The notes beneath the pieces are model-generated. The model had not been told where the DNA came from and ran no database searches. It was given only the letters and a program-made list of their open reading frames with translations. A stretch of DNA of 64,000 nucleotides. Source: Marisediminitalea alba (lineage in GTDB: Bacteria > Pseudomonadota > Gammaproteobacteria > Enterobacterales > Alteromonadaceae). The DNA is taken from assembly GCF_002993365.1 (NCBI RefSeq), contig NZ_PVNP01000016.1, forward strand, positions 1-64,000. The letters are read 5' to 3'. Below are positions 46,101 to 52,548 of the stretch, piece after piece. Position numbers and translations under genes: made by a program. Every line of letters starts with the position of its first letter. The first letter of the stretch is position 1.

Positions 46101-46793
46101 GGAATCCATCCGCATTGACACTTCACCCATATCAAAAGTGAGATACTGGGTAGTTTCAACCAGATAACTGGTGTTTGTCTCTGTTTCGCGGTGAGTTTGA
46201 GTGCCATAAATTGCTACTGACTGACCCGCAAAATTCCAGTTTAACCCGCCAAAGTTAACAGTATAAGCAATTTCCTGATCGCTCAGAGCGGAAACCGTTA
46301 CGGCAACAGAGCCGGAGATTACCCAGTTGTATTCGTTTTCACAGTTATTGTAGCGAAGTGTTAAGTTGCCCAAAAAGTCATTATCGACTTTACCATCATA
46401 AGTAACCGTTCCGCCGTTATTACACATAAAAGTAGCATTTACATTGCCATCACTGCCGACTTCAGACGTAAAATCTTCATCGGCAATCGATGGAATATTG
46501 ACTGGCGTTTGATCTATCTCACCAAACATATCCAGCACGACTCGCTGGATAAATTCAGGCGTGAGCGCGGCATCGGTGGTTTGGCCGGTGTAATAACTAT
46601 TAGCCAGTGAGCGTCCGGCATTATTGAGCTGCGTGGCTGAATAATCTTTTGCGTTAGCAATAATTTGAGTGGGTGTTGGTGCTGGTGGCTGGCTGGTACC
46701 CGAACCACCGGAATCAGAACCTCCGCCACCACCGCAGGCAGCCAAAATCATTGACGCGCCGGCAACGGCAAGGTGCTTGGTATAATTGAACAT
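43185..46793 (-). CDS. Large FG-GAP/VCBS-repeat lipoprotein
   Basis: This 1,202-residue surface or periplasmic lipoprotein has a signal ending in LAAC followed by a Gly/Ser-rich linker (GGGGGSDSGGSGT). An N-terminal beta-rich region (about 100-400), a cadherin-like or Ig-like region (about 430-520, VELQNVPETVRAGSQVQFSA) and then many FG-GAP-type repeats follow. Calcium-loop motifs recur: DFDGDGNNE, DINDDGKAD, DIDGDSIPE, DINGDGVAE and DFNNDGAGD. The C-terminal half probably folds as a beta-propeller. Such proteins bind ligands or cell surfaces; no enzymatic domain was seen. ATG 46793 is chosen for its GGGACG site and signal peptide. Confidence 0.88.
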   Translation of the reverse strand: MFNYTKHLAVAGASMILAACGGGGGSDSGGSGTSQPPAPTPTQIIANAKDYSATQLNNAGRSLANSYYTGQTTDAALTPEFIQRVVLDMFGEIDQTPVNIPSIADEDFTSEVGSDGNVNATFMCNNGGTVTYDGKVDNDFLGNLTLRYNNCENEYNWVISGSVAVTVSALSDQEIAYTVNFGGLNWNFAGQSVAIYGTQTHRETETNTSYLVETTQYLTFDMGEVSMRMDSQSDISYSFNTGEISFDLSGDLFFSDAGKVNLVFASNDGLPPNSYDGLLTLVADSTVTVQAQDSDLLINKDADNDGTMDTGTYLASWYALMFDDLSGTELVSLDILSRPPQVYGVDWYFYEVLATTPVEVSPGYYYDPDTPEDELEITYNWYINGVLVEDQHSTVLPAGLVVHNDILEVAMVVSDGANRIQGSLTSFEVGDSPAQVELQNVPETVRAGSQVQFSALIVDPDVRDSSSNASLVAGPANASIDEDGLITWDVPDNFLFPQHRYEFTFGWPDSSNTDTHSVSIEATSDNTNMLVRSGIEVPYSNDSLWVADFDGDGNNELLTTDSSRGISIIKVNANSYEQSWMYGGEIGVAGAIKNVMAGDINDDGKADIVVATAHGVSTITDLNGSASPVYSNNNRYVIAARLADIDGDSIPELFILSGDDDYSDAGRQLDILSFASPATPLFTFDLDGADDFAVANVDNDGAMELIVNTGLVYDLNSGENQWYNGSGFGSEHVAAGDINGDGVAEIFGASRWGAVTVYDARDRSQLAAIDDLNICDLISYDIDQDNRDELLTADCQWGNISAYSLNGGSLVNDWSIDMLAHSAVSLTAGDADNDGALELFWSSGTTSTGEDVLASADVANGIPTTNELRTAVELDYFTAAGWADLLPGDERAVFFVPSSQSGYEGGRILTMDTNGVTAVGGELSSNWDNSTSAVTADFNNDGAGDIFVPTTETYDGAISVIQLHDGTVQWSNAGDYDSDIGVIRAIDMNNDGYDDLVYEDSNQIKAVDIQNQLLLASYTFNNYISDFTAYHDGTQNVAIVSYGERLSLLTRTSSSFAEQSFIDQRCDRLELINYDTDSAPELLCVSDLRQLSYQDETSIIVFELNDNTLSEVQRTTAGAVLDVVVDVSTENEQGWFLAVQEEGETYNASDVNRVAKFDHNGFKIWSGTQLVGQPTPQSMRTRMGDNGLEMLLGTSAAMYWLR

Positions 46794-46921
46794 TTTACGT
46801 CCCTGAGTAAAAATCATTGCCGAAGGGGGTACGGCAACACTGCAGAGAAGAAATTATAAGATTTTGCTACCGGTTGCAATTACGGTGTAATAAATATTTA
46901 CCCGCCGTGAGAAACAGTTAA

Positions 46922-47221
46922 CTAACTACCAAGGTTGAAGAAAACCCCAACTGCCAACTCAACCCACAGATAAAGAAATGCGCATAACACGAGACCGGCT
47001 GTAATAAATCGTGCCGGGCGTTTTATGTATCTGAAAGTAATCAGTAAGGTACTGCCGGTAATAAAGATCAGACTGCCCATAATGACGAAATCCATGACCG
47101 ACCAGTTAACCTCGGGCGTTACCAGACTGGCAATAAACGGGATGAGCAATAAACCCAGCGTAGCCGCGGCGACATATTTGAATGATAGCTGGGTTGAAGG
47201 GCTTAAAGTATATGTGCTCAT
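46922..47221 (-). CDS. Small three-helix membrane protein
   Basis: This 99-residue protein has three predicted membrane helices (YVAAATLGLLLIPFIASLV, FVIMGSLIFITGSTLLITF and FITAGLVLCAFLYLWVELAV). I do not recognise a named family; similar small membrane proteins occur in Alteromonadales. ATG 47221 has a GGGAGAC site upstream. It is divergent from the membrane protein/GGDEF pair with 173 bp between. Confidence 0.65.
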   Translation of the reverse strand: MSTYTLSPSTQLSFKYVAAATLGLLLIPFIASLVTPEVNWSVMDFVIMGSLIFITGSTLLITFRYIKRPARFITAGLVLCAFLYLWVELAVGVFFNLGS

Positions 47222-47394
47222 GATAGTCTCCCGAATTACCAGTCATTAACTTATAGCAAAATAGTACCAATGCCTACAGATTTAGACATTATGGCATGTT
47301 GAGGATGTACAAATAGGTTGATACTTCATTGACATTTTGATGAAAAATAGTACTTTAGTTGTAGTGAAAGTAACTTGAAGCCAGGAAGGCGGGT

Positions 47395-47934
47395 TTGTTA
47401 AACAAACTAAAGTTGTTGTCTTTATCTCCTTATCCACATCTCTACCAGTTAATACTCTGGCTTTGTGCTGGTTTGTCGGTTTTTATAATTATTGTTTTTG
47501 TGCGTTTTCTCTCCCTGGCAGACGAAAACAATGTGACCTCAATCCACTTTGATGAACTGATACAAATACTCACTCAACTTGACGTGATTAGCATGTTAGC
47601 GTTGCCGGACTTCTGGCAAATCAGCCTATCAGCTGAAGCTGGCAATACCGCAATGTTTCTGGGCGGTTACAGTGCCATATCACTGCTTATTTTTACTACC
47701 GGCCTTTACACTTACCATAAAAACATCGAAGCGCTGAGCCGCCGGCAGGTTTTTATGTTGTTAATTTGCGCAGGCTGGGCCCACTTTTTATTGGCCAAGT
47801 GCATACTGCTGTTTAGTATTCCGGTTAAACTTACCGGGCCCGTAGCGGCGGTAGGGGCACTGTCAGTGCTCTATTTTTCTCTGTTAGCGTTAATTTTTGA
47901 CTCTTACCTTTGTTTACGCAGGAAGGCATTATGA
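47395..47934 (+). CDS. Membrane protein coupled to a diguanylate cyclase
   Basis: This 179-residue protein has about four membrane helices (LYQLILWLCAGLSVFIIIVF, FLGGYSAISLLIFTTGLYTY, VFMLLICAGWAHFLLAKCIL and VGALSVLYFSLLALIFDSYL), with a hydrophilic loop between the first two. I do not recognise the family. The start is TTG at 47395 with AGGAAGGCGGG close upstream. It overlaps the GGDEF gene by 4 bp (ATGA), so the two proteins are likely made in fixed ratio and may form one sensory unit. Confidence 0.6.
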   Translation: MLNKLKLLSLSPYPHLYQLILWLCAGLSVFIIIVFVRFLSLADENNVTSIHFDELIQILTQLDVISMLALPDFWQISLSAEAGNTAMFLGGYSAISLLIFTTGLYTYHKNIEALSRRQVFMLLICAGWAHFLLAKCILLFSIPVKLTGPVAAVGALSVLYFSLLALIFDSYLCLRRKAL

Positions 47935-48638
47935 GCCGGTGGATGGTACTTTTAAGCGGAGGCCTGTGCTCATGTACCAGTTATGCCGACTCTGTATGGC
48001 GACCCATCGCCACCCACGCTACGATGCTGGCCATGGTAATGTTTATTAACCTGGTTTTTCTGGGTGGTTTGTACGTGCTGTCGATCATCAAGGGCAAGCG
48101 TCATCGCGCTTTACTCGAATCCCAGGCACAGGAAGCCCAGATAGACTTTTTAACCCAGGTACTTAATCGGCGGGGATTTGAGCGTCGAATAGCCGATAAA
48201 CGCCAATTACAGGGTTACATCCTGATAGTGGATATTGATGACTTTAAGCGTATAAACGACGAGTATGGCCATCACTCCGGCGATGTGGTCCTGCAATATG
48301 TGGCAGCCCGACTAAAAGACGCATTGCGGGAAGAAGACATGATTGCCCGCTTTGGCGGCGAAGAATTTGTGATTTATGCCGCATTAAAAAATAAGCAATC
48401 GGCAGAAGAGTTATCCCGCCGCCTGGTAATCAGTATCAGCGCAAACTCGTATCAGGTACCTGGAGTAGATGAACCCTTAAATGTCACCATAAGTGTTGGC
48501 GTGGCCAGTGTACTTGATTCACCGAATGTATCGGATGTGACATCCCGAAAAGGGGTTTTAAGCAGCGCATTTAAAATAGCCGACAGCAACCTTTATAAAG
48601 CGAAGCGTTTAGGAAAAAATCAGTCGGTGATCAATTAA
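47931..48638 (+). CDS. GGDEF-domain diguanylate cyclase
   Basis: This 235-residue enzyme makes cyclic-di-GMP. An N-terminal hydrophobic segment (LLSGGLCSCTSYADSV may be a signal) precedes one membrane helix (ATMLAMVMFINLVFLGGLYV). The GGDEF domain follows, with DIDDFKRINDEYGHHSGD and the active-site RFGGEEF (about residue 140). The first motif residue is the accepted GGEEF form, so activity is expected. No RxxD inhibitory site is evident before the motif. ATG 47931 overlaps the preceding stop; the frame extends to 47910 without a better start. It lies directly left of the cassette array. Confidence 0.9.
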   Translation: MSRWMVLLSGGLCSCTSYADSVWRPIATHATMLAMVMFINLVFLGGLYVLSIIKGKRHRALLESQAQEAQIDFLTQVLNRRGFERRIADKRQLQGYILIVDIDDFKRINDEYGHHSGDVVLQYVAARLKDALREEDMIARFGGEEFVIYAALKNKQSAEELSRRLVISISANSYQVPGVDEPLNVTISVGVASVLDSPNVSDVTSRKGVLSSAFKIADSNLYKAKRLGKNQSVIN

Positions 48639-48831
48639 CCCTGGTTTGATAATACAATTTGTCAGGTTTTACTGATTAACCAAAGTGGTGTATTTCTGCT
48701 TATAAAGAAAGCAAAATCAACCAGCGTAATTACGCAATATGTTGATTATATGAGAGCTTGGTGTAATGGATAGAGCAGAATAAATACCAAAATGGCGTAT
48801 TTAATTACATCATTTTTTAATCTATTAAATT
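48639..48831. other. Left flank of the cassette array, no gene seen
   Basis: This AT-rich stretch contains the palindrome GCGTAATTACGC (48724-48735) and a short tRNA-D-arm-like sequence (GGTGTAATGGATAGAGCA, 48760-48777). No attI site, integrase fragment or further attC structure is recognisable before the first GTTATGC. Confidence 0.5.
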
Positions 48832-48832
48832 G

Positions 48833-49242
48833 TTATGCGCCGTTGTCATTACTCATGTGTTTAGTGGGGCGGTAGTAGGTTAGGGCAAGGCAGTTTCAAT
48901 AGGTTGTATCGGTGCCTACCGCTTTCAGTTTTCAAAGCTGCTTTATTAACGTTTCTTCGTTTTAGCCTGGCAAAACCACCAAACGGCAATATCAGTTTTG
49001 CCAGCCAGTTCATTTATCAAGCGGTGGTTTTATCATCTGGCTTTTCGCACAGGGTTGTTTTAATGTTGTGCTTAACAATTAAATCAATGGTTTGTGGTTA
49101 CAGGTGAGGGCGGCAAAGCCGCGTGGGGCAGGTGTCTCGCACGCATAACTAACCACTGTAGTCAGTCGCTAGCGCTCCTTGGGACAAAAACATGGGGCCG
49201 CTTCCCGATTATAGCCCCATGTTTTTGCCCCTAAGTGGGGTG
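48833..49242 (+). other. Cassette 1, doubtful coding content
   Basis: The cassette runs from GTTATGC (48832) to attC1. The only plus-strand frame of size is a 67-codon TTG-started ORF (48904-49107, containing FSLAKPPNGNISFASQ) with no ribosome site. I would not call it a gene without homologues. The cassette may be noncoding. Confidence 0.5.
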
Positions 49243-49248
49243 TTAGCC
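49143..49248 (+). repeat. attC1 (106 bp)
   Basis: R'' GCATAAC (49143) and R' GTTAGCC (49242) bound an imperfect palindrome with the arms GGGACAAAAACATGGGGC and GCCCCATGTTTTTGCCCC around a short unpaired centre. Confidence 0.88.
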
Positions 49249-49706
49249 CCCATTCGTTAATCCGTTCAAAAATAAAAGATCGGGGCAGTGTTAACTGCCG
49301 GTATCTTTTCTTGTTTTAGCGTTCCAACGCCATTGGTTGTTTTTGTGTCCTGGGCTATCAACCAACTGTGGTAATTTCTTCCCGTGGTTTGCGCGGCGCG
49401 GGCAATCTTTCGCTGTAAGCAAGGAGAGCTTTTATTAGCAATCGTAACGTGCAATTCTCAGCTTACTTGGCAACGTAGTTTTTTCAGTTCCGGTAAATGG
49501 TTAATGTAAAAATCAGTTGTTGTTTTTCAGGTGGTTGTTTAAGGTAAATGCATATCAGAGAAGGGCAATTATTAAATGCAAACATCTTGGAGCAGGGCAG
49601 CAAAGCTGCGAACGTTTAGCGTTAGGGCTAACAAGGCGCTGTTGTGGACACAAACACGTGGGCTGCTTCGCAGTATAGCCCACGCGTTTGTGCCCAAAGC
49701 TTAACG
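49243..49706 (+). other. Cassette 2, no convincing gene
   Basis: The cassette from GTTAGCC (49242) to attC2 contains only frames broken by stops on the plus strand. One broken frame reads RSNAIGCFCVLGYQPTVVIS and then RGLRGAGNLSL, suggesting a decayed coding sequence. A 62-codon ORF on the minus strand (49266-49454) is its shadow. Confidence 0.55.
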
Positions 49707-49712
49707 TTAGGT
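49626..49712 (+). repeat. attC2 (87 bp)
   Basis: R'' GGCTAAC (49626) and R' GTTAGGT (49706) flank arms GGACACAAACACGTGGGC and GCCCACGCGTTTGTGCCC with the centre TGCTTCGCAGTATA. Confidence 0.93.
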
Positions 49713-49717
49713 TGCCG

Positions 49718-50152
49718 ATGTTAAACCGATTTCTAACTGTTGTATTAATGTTCTTAATAGTGGCCTGCACTTCCGCCCCTGCTGATAGGGCTACTGAAGT
49801 CATGTGGCATGGCAGCTCCCCTGCGAGACAATATTCATTCGTATTTGTAGATAGCAACAAGTCTCCCGTCCAGGGCGTCTCATTTAAATGCATAGGAGAT
49901 GAAGGAACTATAGCTTCATATGTCGCTTCTGATTTAAATAAATCTGCAACATCCTCTGATAGTTTAGGTACTCTAATTATTTCTCATAATGGATTCCAAA
50001 CTCATGGAACATATATACGAAAGGGAGATGAACGTTGGGGGTTTAATACTCCAGAATTACCTCAGTGTGAATTTTATTATCAAGGGCGTACAATATTTTC
50101 TGGTAAATTAAGATCTTTCAAGGCAAAGGAATTGGTGGTTGTAAATGAGTAA
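49718..50152 (+). CDS. Cassette 3: hypothetical lipoprotein
   Basis: This 144-residue protein has a lipoprotein signal (MLNRFLTVVLMFLIVACTSA, Cys17). The mature part looks like a carboxypeptidase-regulatory/Ig-type beta sandwich (FVFVDSNKSPVQGVSFKCIG and SDSLGTLIISHNGFQTHGTY), patterns used for surface or peptide-transport accessory domains. I do not recognise a named family. ATG 49718 lies only 5 bp after the attC2 R' box, with no Shine-Dalgarno sequence, the compact layout usual for cassettes. No promoter is visible inside the cassette. The stop lies 4 bp before attC3. Confidence 0.72.
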   Translation: MLNRFLTVVLMFLIVACTSAPADRATEVMWHGSSPARQYSFVFVDSNKSPVQGVSFKCIGDEGTIASYVASDLNKSATSSDSLGTLIISHNGFQTHGTYIRKGDERWGFNTPELPQCEFYYQGRTIFSGKLRSFKAKELVVVNE

Positions 50153-50155
50153 GCA

Positions 50156-50261
50156 ACCTAACAAAAAAATTATGTCGCCCGCAGGCGGGCTGGGACACAG
50201 ACAGGCAGGCGGCTTCGCCATTATAGCCTGCCTGTTTGCGCCCCATATTTAAAAGTTAGGC
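50156..50261 (+). repeat. attC3 (106 bp)
   Basis: R'' ACCTAAC (50156) and R' GTTAGGC (50255) flank arms around the centre GGCTTCGCCATTATA. An additional hairpin CGCCCGC-A-GGCGGGC-like pairing lies near 50176-50190. Confidence 0.93.
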
Positions 50262-50267
50262 GTCAAG

Positions 50268-50296
50268 TTGCACCGTGTTGCGCAATACGCTACACT
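50268..50296 (+). promoter_or_regulatory. Promoter of higBA inside the cassette
   Basis: A -35 TTGCAC (50268-50273) and -10 TACACT (50291-50296) are separated by exactly 17 bp. Transcription would start near 50302-50304, which is the toxin's ATG. Confidence 0.65.
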
Positions 50297-50302
50297 CTTT
50301 CC

Positions 50303-50581
50303 ATGATTAAGTCATTTAAACATAAGGGTCTGAAGCTGTTTTTCGAAAAAGGGAAAACTTCAGGCATACAGACTAAGCATGCGAAAAAACTTCGCATGCA
50401 GTTAGCTGCTATCCACACTGCACAAGATATCGATGACATTAATTTACCCGGCTTCTCTCTTCACCAACTCAAAGGAGAGAGGTCTAATATTTGGTCGATA
50501 TCAGTCAACGGTAATTGGAGAGTAACTTTCGAGTTCACGGATGGTAATGCTTACATCTTAAATTATGAGGATTATCACTAA
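50303..50581 (+). CDS. higB: Cassette 4: HigB-type toxin
   Basis: This 92-residue RelE/ParE-superfamily ribosome-dependent mRNA interferase is of the HigB type. Signature segments are FKHKGLKLFFEKGKTSGI at the N-terminus, HQLKGERSNIWSISVNGNWR in the middle and VTFEFTDGNAYILNYEDYH at the C-terminus, where the last His is part of the active site in the family. The toxin comes first, as in most higBA operons, and overlaps the antitoxin start by 1 nt. There is no Shine-Dalgarno sequence, and the predicted transcription start coincides with the ATG, so a leaderless mRNA is likely. Confidence 0.93.
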   Translation: MIKSFKHKGLKLFFEKGKTSGIQTKHAKKLRMQLAAIHTAQDIDDINLPGFSLHQLKGERSNIWSISVNGNWRVTFEFTDGNAYILNYEDYH

Positions 50582-50874
50582 TGAATATGCACAACCCACC
50601 ACATCCTGGTGAATTTATTGAGTCCATTTACATGGAACCACACGGCATAAGTTGCAGGACTCTTGCTACCCATCTTGGTGTTGCCGCTTCAACATTAAAT
50701 CGTGTAGTGAAGGGCAAAAGTGCAGTAACGCCAGAAATGGCATTGAGGCTATCTAAAGTATTAGGCCGAAGCCCTGAAAGTTGGCTTAGCATGCAAGACA
50801 ATTACGAGCTTTGGCAGGCCAAGCAAAAGATTAACTTGGATAACGTGCAGCCAATAGATCTGCATGCCGCCTAA
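50581..50874 (+). CDS. higA: Cassette 4: HigA-type antitoxin
   Basis: This 97-residue XRE-family DNA-binding antitoxin neutralises HigB and represses the operon. MNMHNPPHPGEFIESIYMEP is the HigA start; the helix-turn-helix is at about 24-60 (TLATHLGVAASTLNRVVKGK and TPEMALRLSKVLGRSPESWL). The start codon overlaps the higB stop (TAATG). The stop codon TAA is itself part of the R'' box GCCTAAC of attC4, a tight fit between gene end and recombination site. Confidence 0.94.
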   Translation: MNMHNPPHPGEFIESIYMEPHGISCRTLATHLGVAASTLNRVVKGKSAVTPEMALRLSKVLGRSPESWLSMQDNYELWQAKQKINLDNVQPIDLHAA

Positions 50875-50957
50875 CAAACAAATGTTGGGGACATAAACAC
50901 GCGGGCTCTGCTTCGCAGTATAGCCCACGTGTTTGTGCCCAAAGCTAAACGTTATAC
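50869..50957 (+). repeat. attC4 (89 bp)
   Basis: R'' GCCTAAC (50869) and R' GTTATAC (50951) flank arms GGGGACATAAACACGCGGGC and GCCCACGTGTTTGTGCCC with the centre CTTCGCAGTATA. Confidence 0.93.
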
Positions 50958-50977
50958 GCCGTTGAAAGGATGAAAAT

Positions 50978-51346
50978 ATGATTAGCAAGTTCTCTAAAAA
51001 TATTGCCTCCGATGTGCAGTCGGAAATCGCTTTGGCAAGTGAACTGGAAGCAGAGGGTAAACTCTCAGAATCCTTTCGTCGTTTGGAGAATGCACACGTA
51101 TTAGGGCAAGAATCTACTTGGTGGCATGTCAAAGTTCATGTCCTCATGTTTCTTTGGGCAATTCGTCAAAGAGATATTAAAGAATGCATTGGTCAAATTA
51201 TTCGTGTTTTCGGTGCAGCGACTAAAACTGCTATCGGTTTGGTTCCTGAGGGTAATACTGGTGGCTCTAATATTAGTCCTTTTAAAAAACTGCCTATTTC
51301 ACAGAAGCATCAGGCTGCTATTATCAAGGCCAAAGGTAGCGTATAA
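50978..51346 (+). CDS. Cassette 5: DUF3703-family protein
   Basis: This 122-residue soluble protein matches the DUF3703 pattern. RRLENAHVLGQESTWWHVKV is followed by a D-x-KECIGQIIRVFGAAT stretch and the near-invariant GNTGGSNISPFKKLPI. The family is widespread in proteobacteria and lacks a known function. ATG 50978 has GAAAGGA about 8 nt upstream. The stop codon TAA is embedded in the R'' box GTATAAC of the next attC. DUF3703 genes are more often chromosomal housekeeping-type genes, so the cassette version is notable. Confidence 0.82.
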   Translation: MISKFSKNIASDVQSEIALASELEAEGKLSESFRRLENAHVLGQESTWWHVKVHVLMFLWAIRQRDIKECIGQIIRVFGAATKTAIGLVPEGNTGGSNISPFKKLPISQKHQAAIIKAKGSV

Positions 51347-51410
51347 CAAAAAATTAAGTCTCTCACTTCGTTCGCTGGGACGCAAACACGTGGGCTGCTT
51401 CGCATTATAG
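51341..51410 (+). repeat. attC5, left half only
   Basis: R'' GTATAAC (51341) and the left arm GGGACGCAAACACGTGGGC plus the centre GCTTCGCATTATA are present, but the right arm and R' box are absent. The sequence changes at about 51411 to an unrelated coding fragment. Confidence 0.88.
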
Positions 51411-51776
51411 TGTCCACTTCTCAATTTATGGCTACCTCTCTGATTCTGTGGGGTTTTACGTAGGCGGCATATTAGGTGCGTTTGTCTCATATATGTGGGC
51501 ACTTATTTCTTATAGAAGATATGCAAAAAAATGCGCAGGCACACTTCAAAAAGAAGCATTCTGCGAACACAAAGTGACTGTCTCTGAAAAAGGCGTAAGC
51601 GAATCTACACAAAATAGTAACTGCCACTTTAATTGGGATGCGATTGATAAAGTTGAATATAACGAAAGTTATCTGTTCATCTATAACACCCCAGCGACAG
51701 CCTTTGTGATCCCAAAAGGGAGTCAGGCGAAGAGATTTTCGGGAATCTGAAAAAGGCAGTATCTAATGCCATGTAG
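51411..51776 (+). pseudogene. YcxB-like membrane protein, 5'-truncated and frameshifted
   Basis: An open frame without start codon enters directly from the cut attC (VHFSIYGYLSDSVGFYVGGI) and contains a membrane helix followed by a YcxB-C-like domain (HFNWDAIDKVEYNESYLFIY and AFVIPKG). At about 51712-51722 the frame changes: the plain frame ends with QAKRFSGI, whereas the shifted frame continues SGEEIFGNLKKAVSNAM to a stop at 51774-51776, the expected family ending. Thus the gene has lost its start by the array-end deletion and carries a one-base shift near the AAAAGGG run. A GTG at 51448 could still start a 100-residue product. Confidence 0.65.
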
Positions 51777-52074
51777 AACCATTTACCTTATTGCGTTTTT
51801 TGTTGTCTGTCTGGTGCCAGTTATCACATTGATCACACTCTTTGTGGTTAGGCTTACAAAACCCACTTTTATCCGCCATCGTAAACCACTTTTCGTTTTT
51901 TCTGGTGGCTTGTTTATGCTGATGCTTTGTGCCTGGCTGGTAATGGAATTCTCTTTGCCTGAGAGAGTAAATATAAGGCTGGATCTGTTTATTGTGATCC
52001 CGGCCTTTGCGATGCAAATGGTATTGATTGCATTGTCAGGTTACTTTTATGGGCGTAGCCGTCGGGACGCCTGA
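51766..52074 (+). CDS. Small membrane protein
   Basis: This 102-residue protein has three predicted helices (IYLIAFFVVCLVPVITLITL, PLFVFSGGLFMLMLCAWLVM and LFIVIPAFAMQMVLIALSGY) and a short basic tail. I do not recognise the family. Its ATG overlaps the end of the frameshifted YcxB-like gene by 11 bp, suggesting that the two once formed a translation unit. Confidence 0.55.
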   Translation: MPCRTIYLIAFFVVCLVPVITLITLFVVRLTKPTFIRHRKPLFVFSGGLFMLMLCAWLVMEFSLPERVNIRLDLFIVIPAFAMQMVLIALSGYFYGRSRRDA

Positions 52075-52188
52075 TATTATCGCTAACTTCACGGGTTTAT
52101 CGCCTTGCAGCGAGCTTATTGGGCTGGAAGCTACCATCCGATTTAAGCAGTATACTCACAGGTTGAAGTCTAAAAAGGACGTAAGAAT

Positions 52189-52479
52189 ATGAAAGAAAAG
52201 GATTTTAAAAACTGGCAACAAAAAAGACAGCAGGGTGCATTAAAATTCACCTTTGTTCAGGGGCTGCTATGCTGGGGTATCCCAATGTTTATCATTATGA
52301 CCTTTGTGGTAAACGACGTGATTAACGAGCAAGGCATAATCGAGTGGGCCCAGGTGTTTATTGGGGCAGTGGTGTGGGCCATTGGCGGCTGTTTTTTTGG
52401 TGCTTTTTTGTGGTTTGTTACGGAGCGGCAATATCAAAAAGCATTGCAAAAGCAGAGTGATACTGAGCAAAGCACTTGA
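52189..52479 (+). CDS. Small two-helix membrane protein
   Basis: This 96-residue protein has a charged N-terminus (MKEKDFKNWQQKRQQGALKF), two membrane helices (LLCWGIPMFIIMTFVVNDVI and VFIGAVVWAIGGCFFGAFLW) and a polar tail. ATG 52189 has AAGGACG about 7 nt upstream. I do not recognise the family. It stands alone 114 bp after the preceding gene. Confidence 0.6.
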   Translation: MKEKDFKNWQQKRQQGALKFTFVQGLLCWGIPMFIIMTFVVNDVINEQGIIEWAQVFIGAVVWAIGGCFFGAFLWFVTERQYQKALQKQSDTEQST

Positions 52480-52548
52480 TGATGCTTTGCTGCCAACGGG
52501 CGCTGCCTAGGAGGAAAAAAGTCGGTTTATTTTGCAGAGTAGGTTGTT

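Larger units (their letters stand above)
48832..51410 (+). mobile_element. Integron gene-cassette array without integrase (CALIN)
   Basis: Five consecutive cassettes are delimited by attC sites at 49143-49248, 49626-49712, 50156-50261, 50869-50957 and a cut one at 51341-51410. Each cassette's first seven bases (GTTATGC, GTTAGCC, GTTAGGT, GTTAGGC, GTTATAC) are the reverse complement of the R'' box that closes it (GCATAAC, GGCTAAC, ACCTAAC, GCCTAAC, GTATAAC), exactly as expected for cassettes that recombine between G and TT. The attC centres are alike (GCTTCGC-N-TTATA). No intI gene or attI site is in the window. The right end is truncated mid-attC. Contents: two cassettes without a clear gene, a lipoprotein, HigBA, and a DUF3703 protein. 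Confidence 0.92.

Noticed and set aside
48753..48777. tRNA-like sequence (GGTGTAATGGATAGAGCA, resembling a D arm)
   Set aside because: No matching acceptor, anticodon or T arm follows, so it is not a tRNA gene. A remnant used as an insertion site cannot be shown.
48832..51410. CRISPR array
   Set aside because: The repeated units are palindromic attC sites of 87-106 bp spaced by whole genes, with no short regular spacers and no cas genes.
49555..51502. Minus-strand frames across the cassettes (49555-49893, 50761-51132 and 51299-51502)
   Set aside because: They share GHKRVGYTAKQ-like residues only because they translate the attC palindromes. They are repeat artefacts, not genes.
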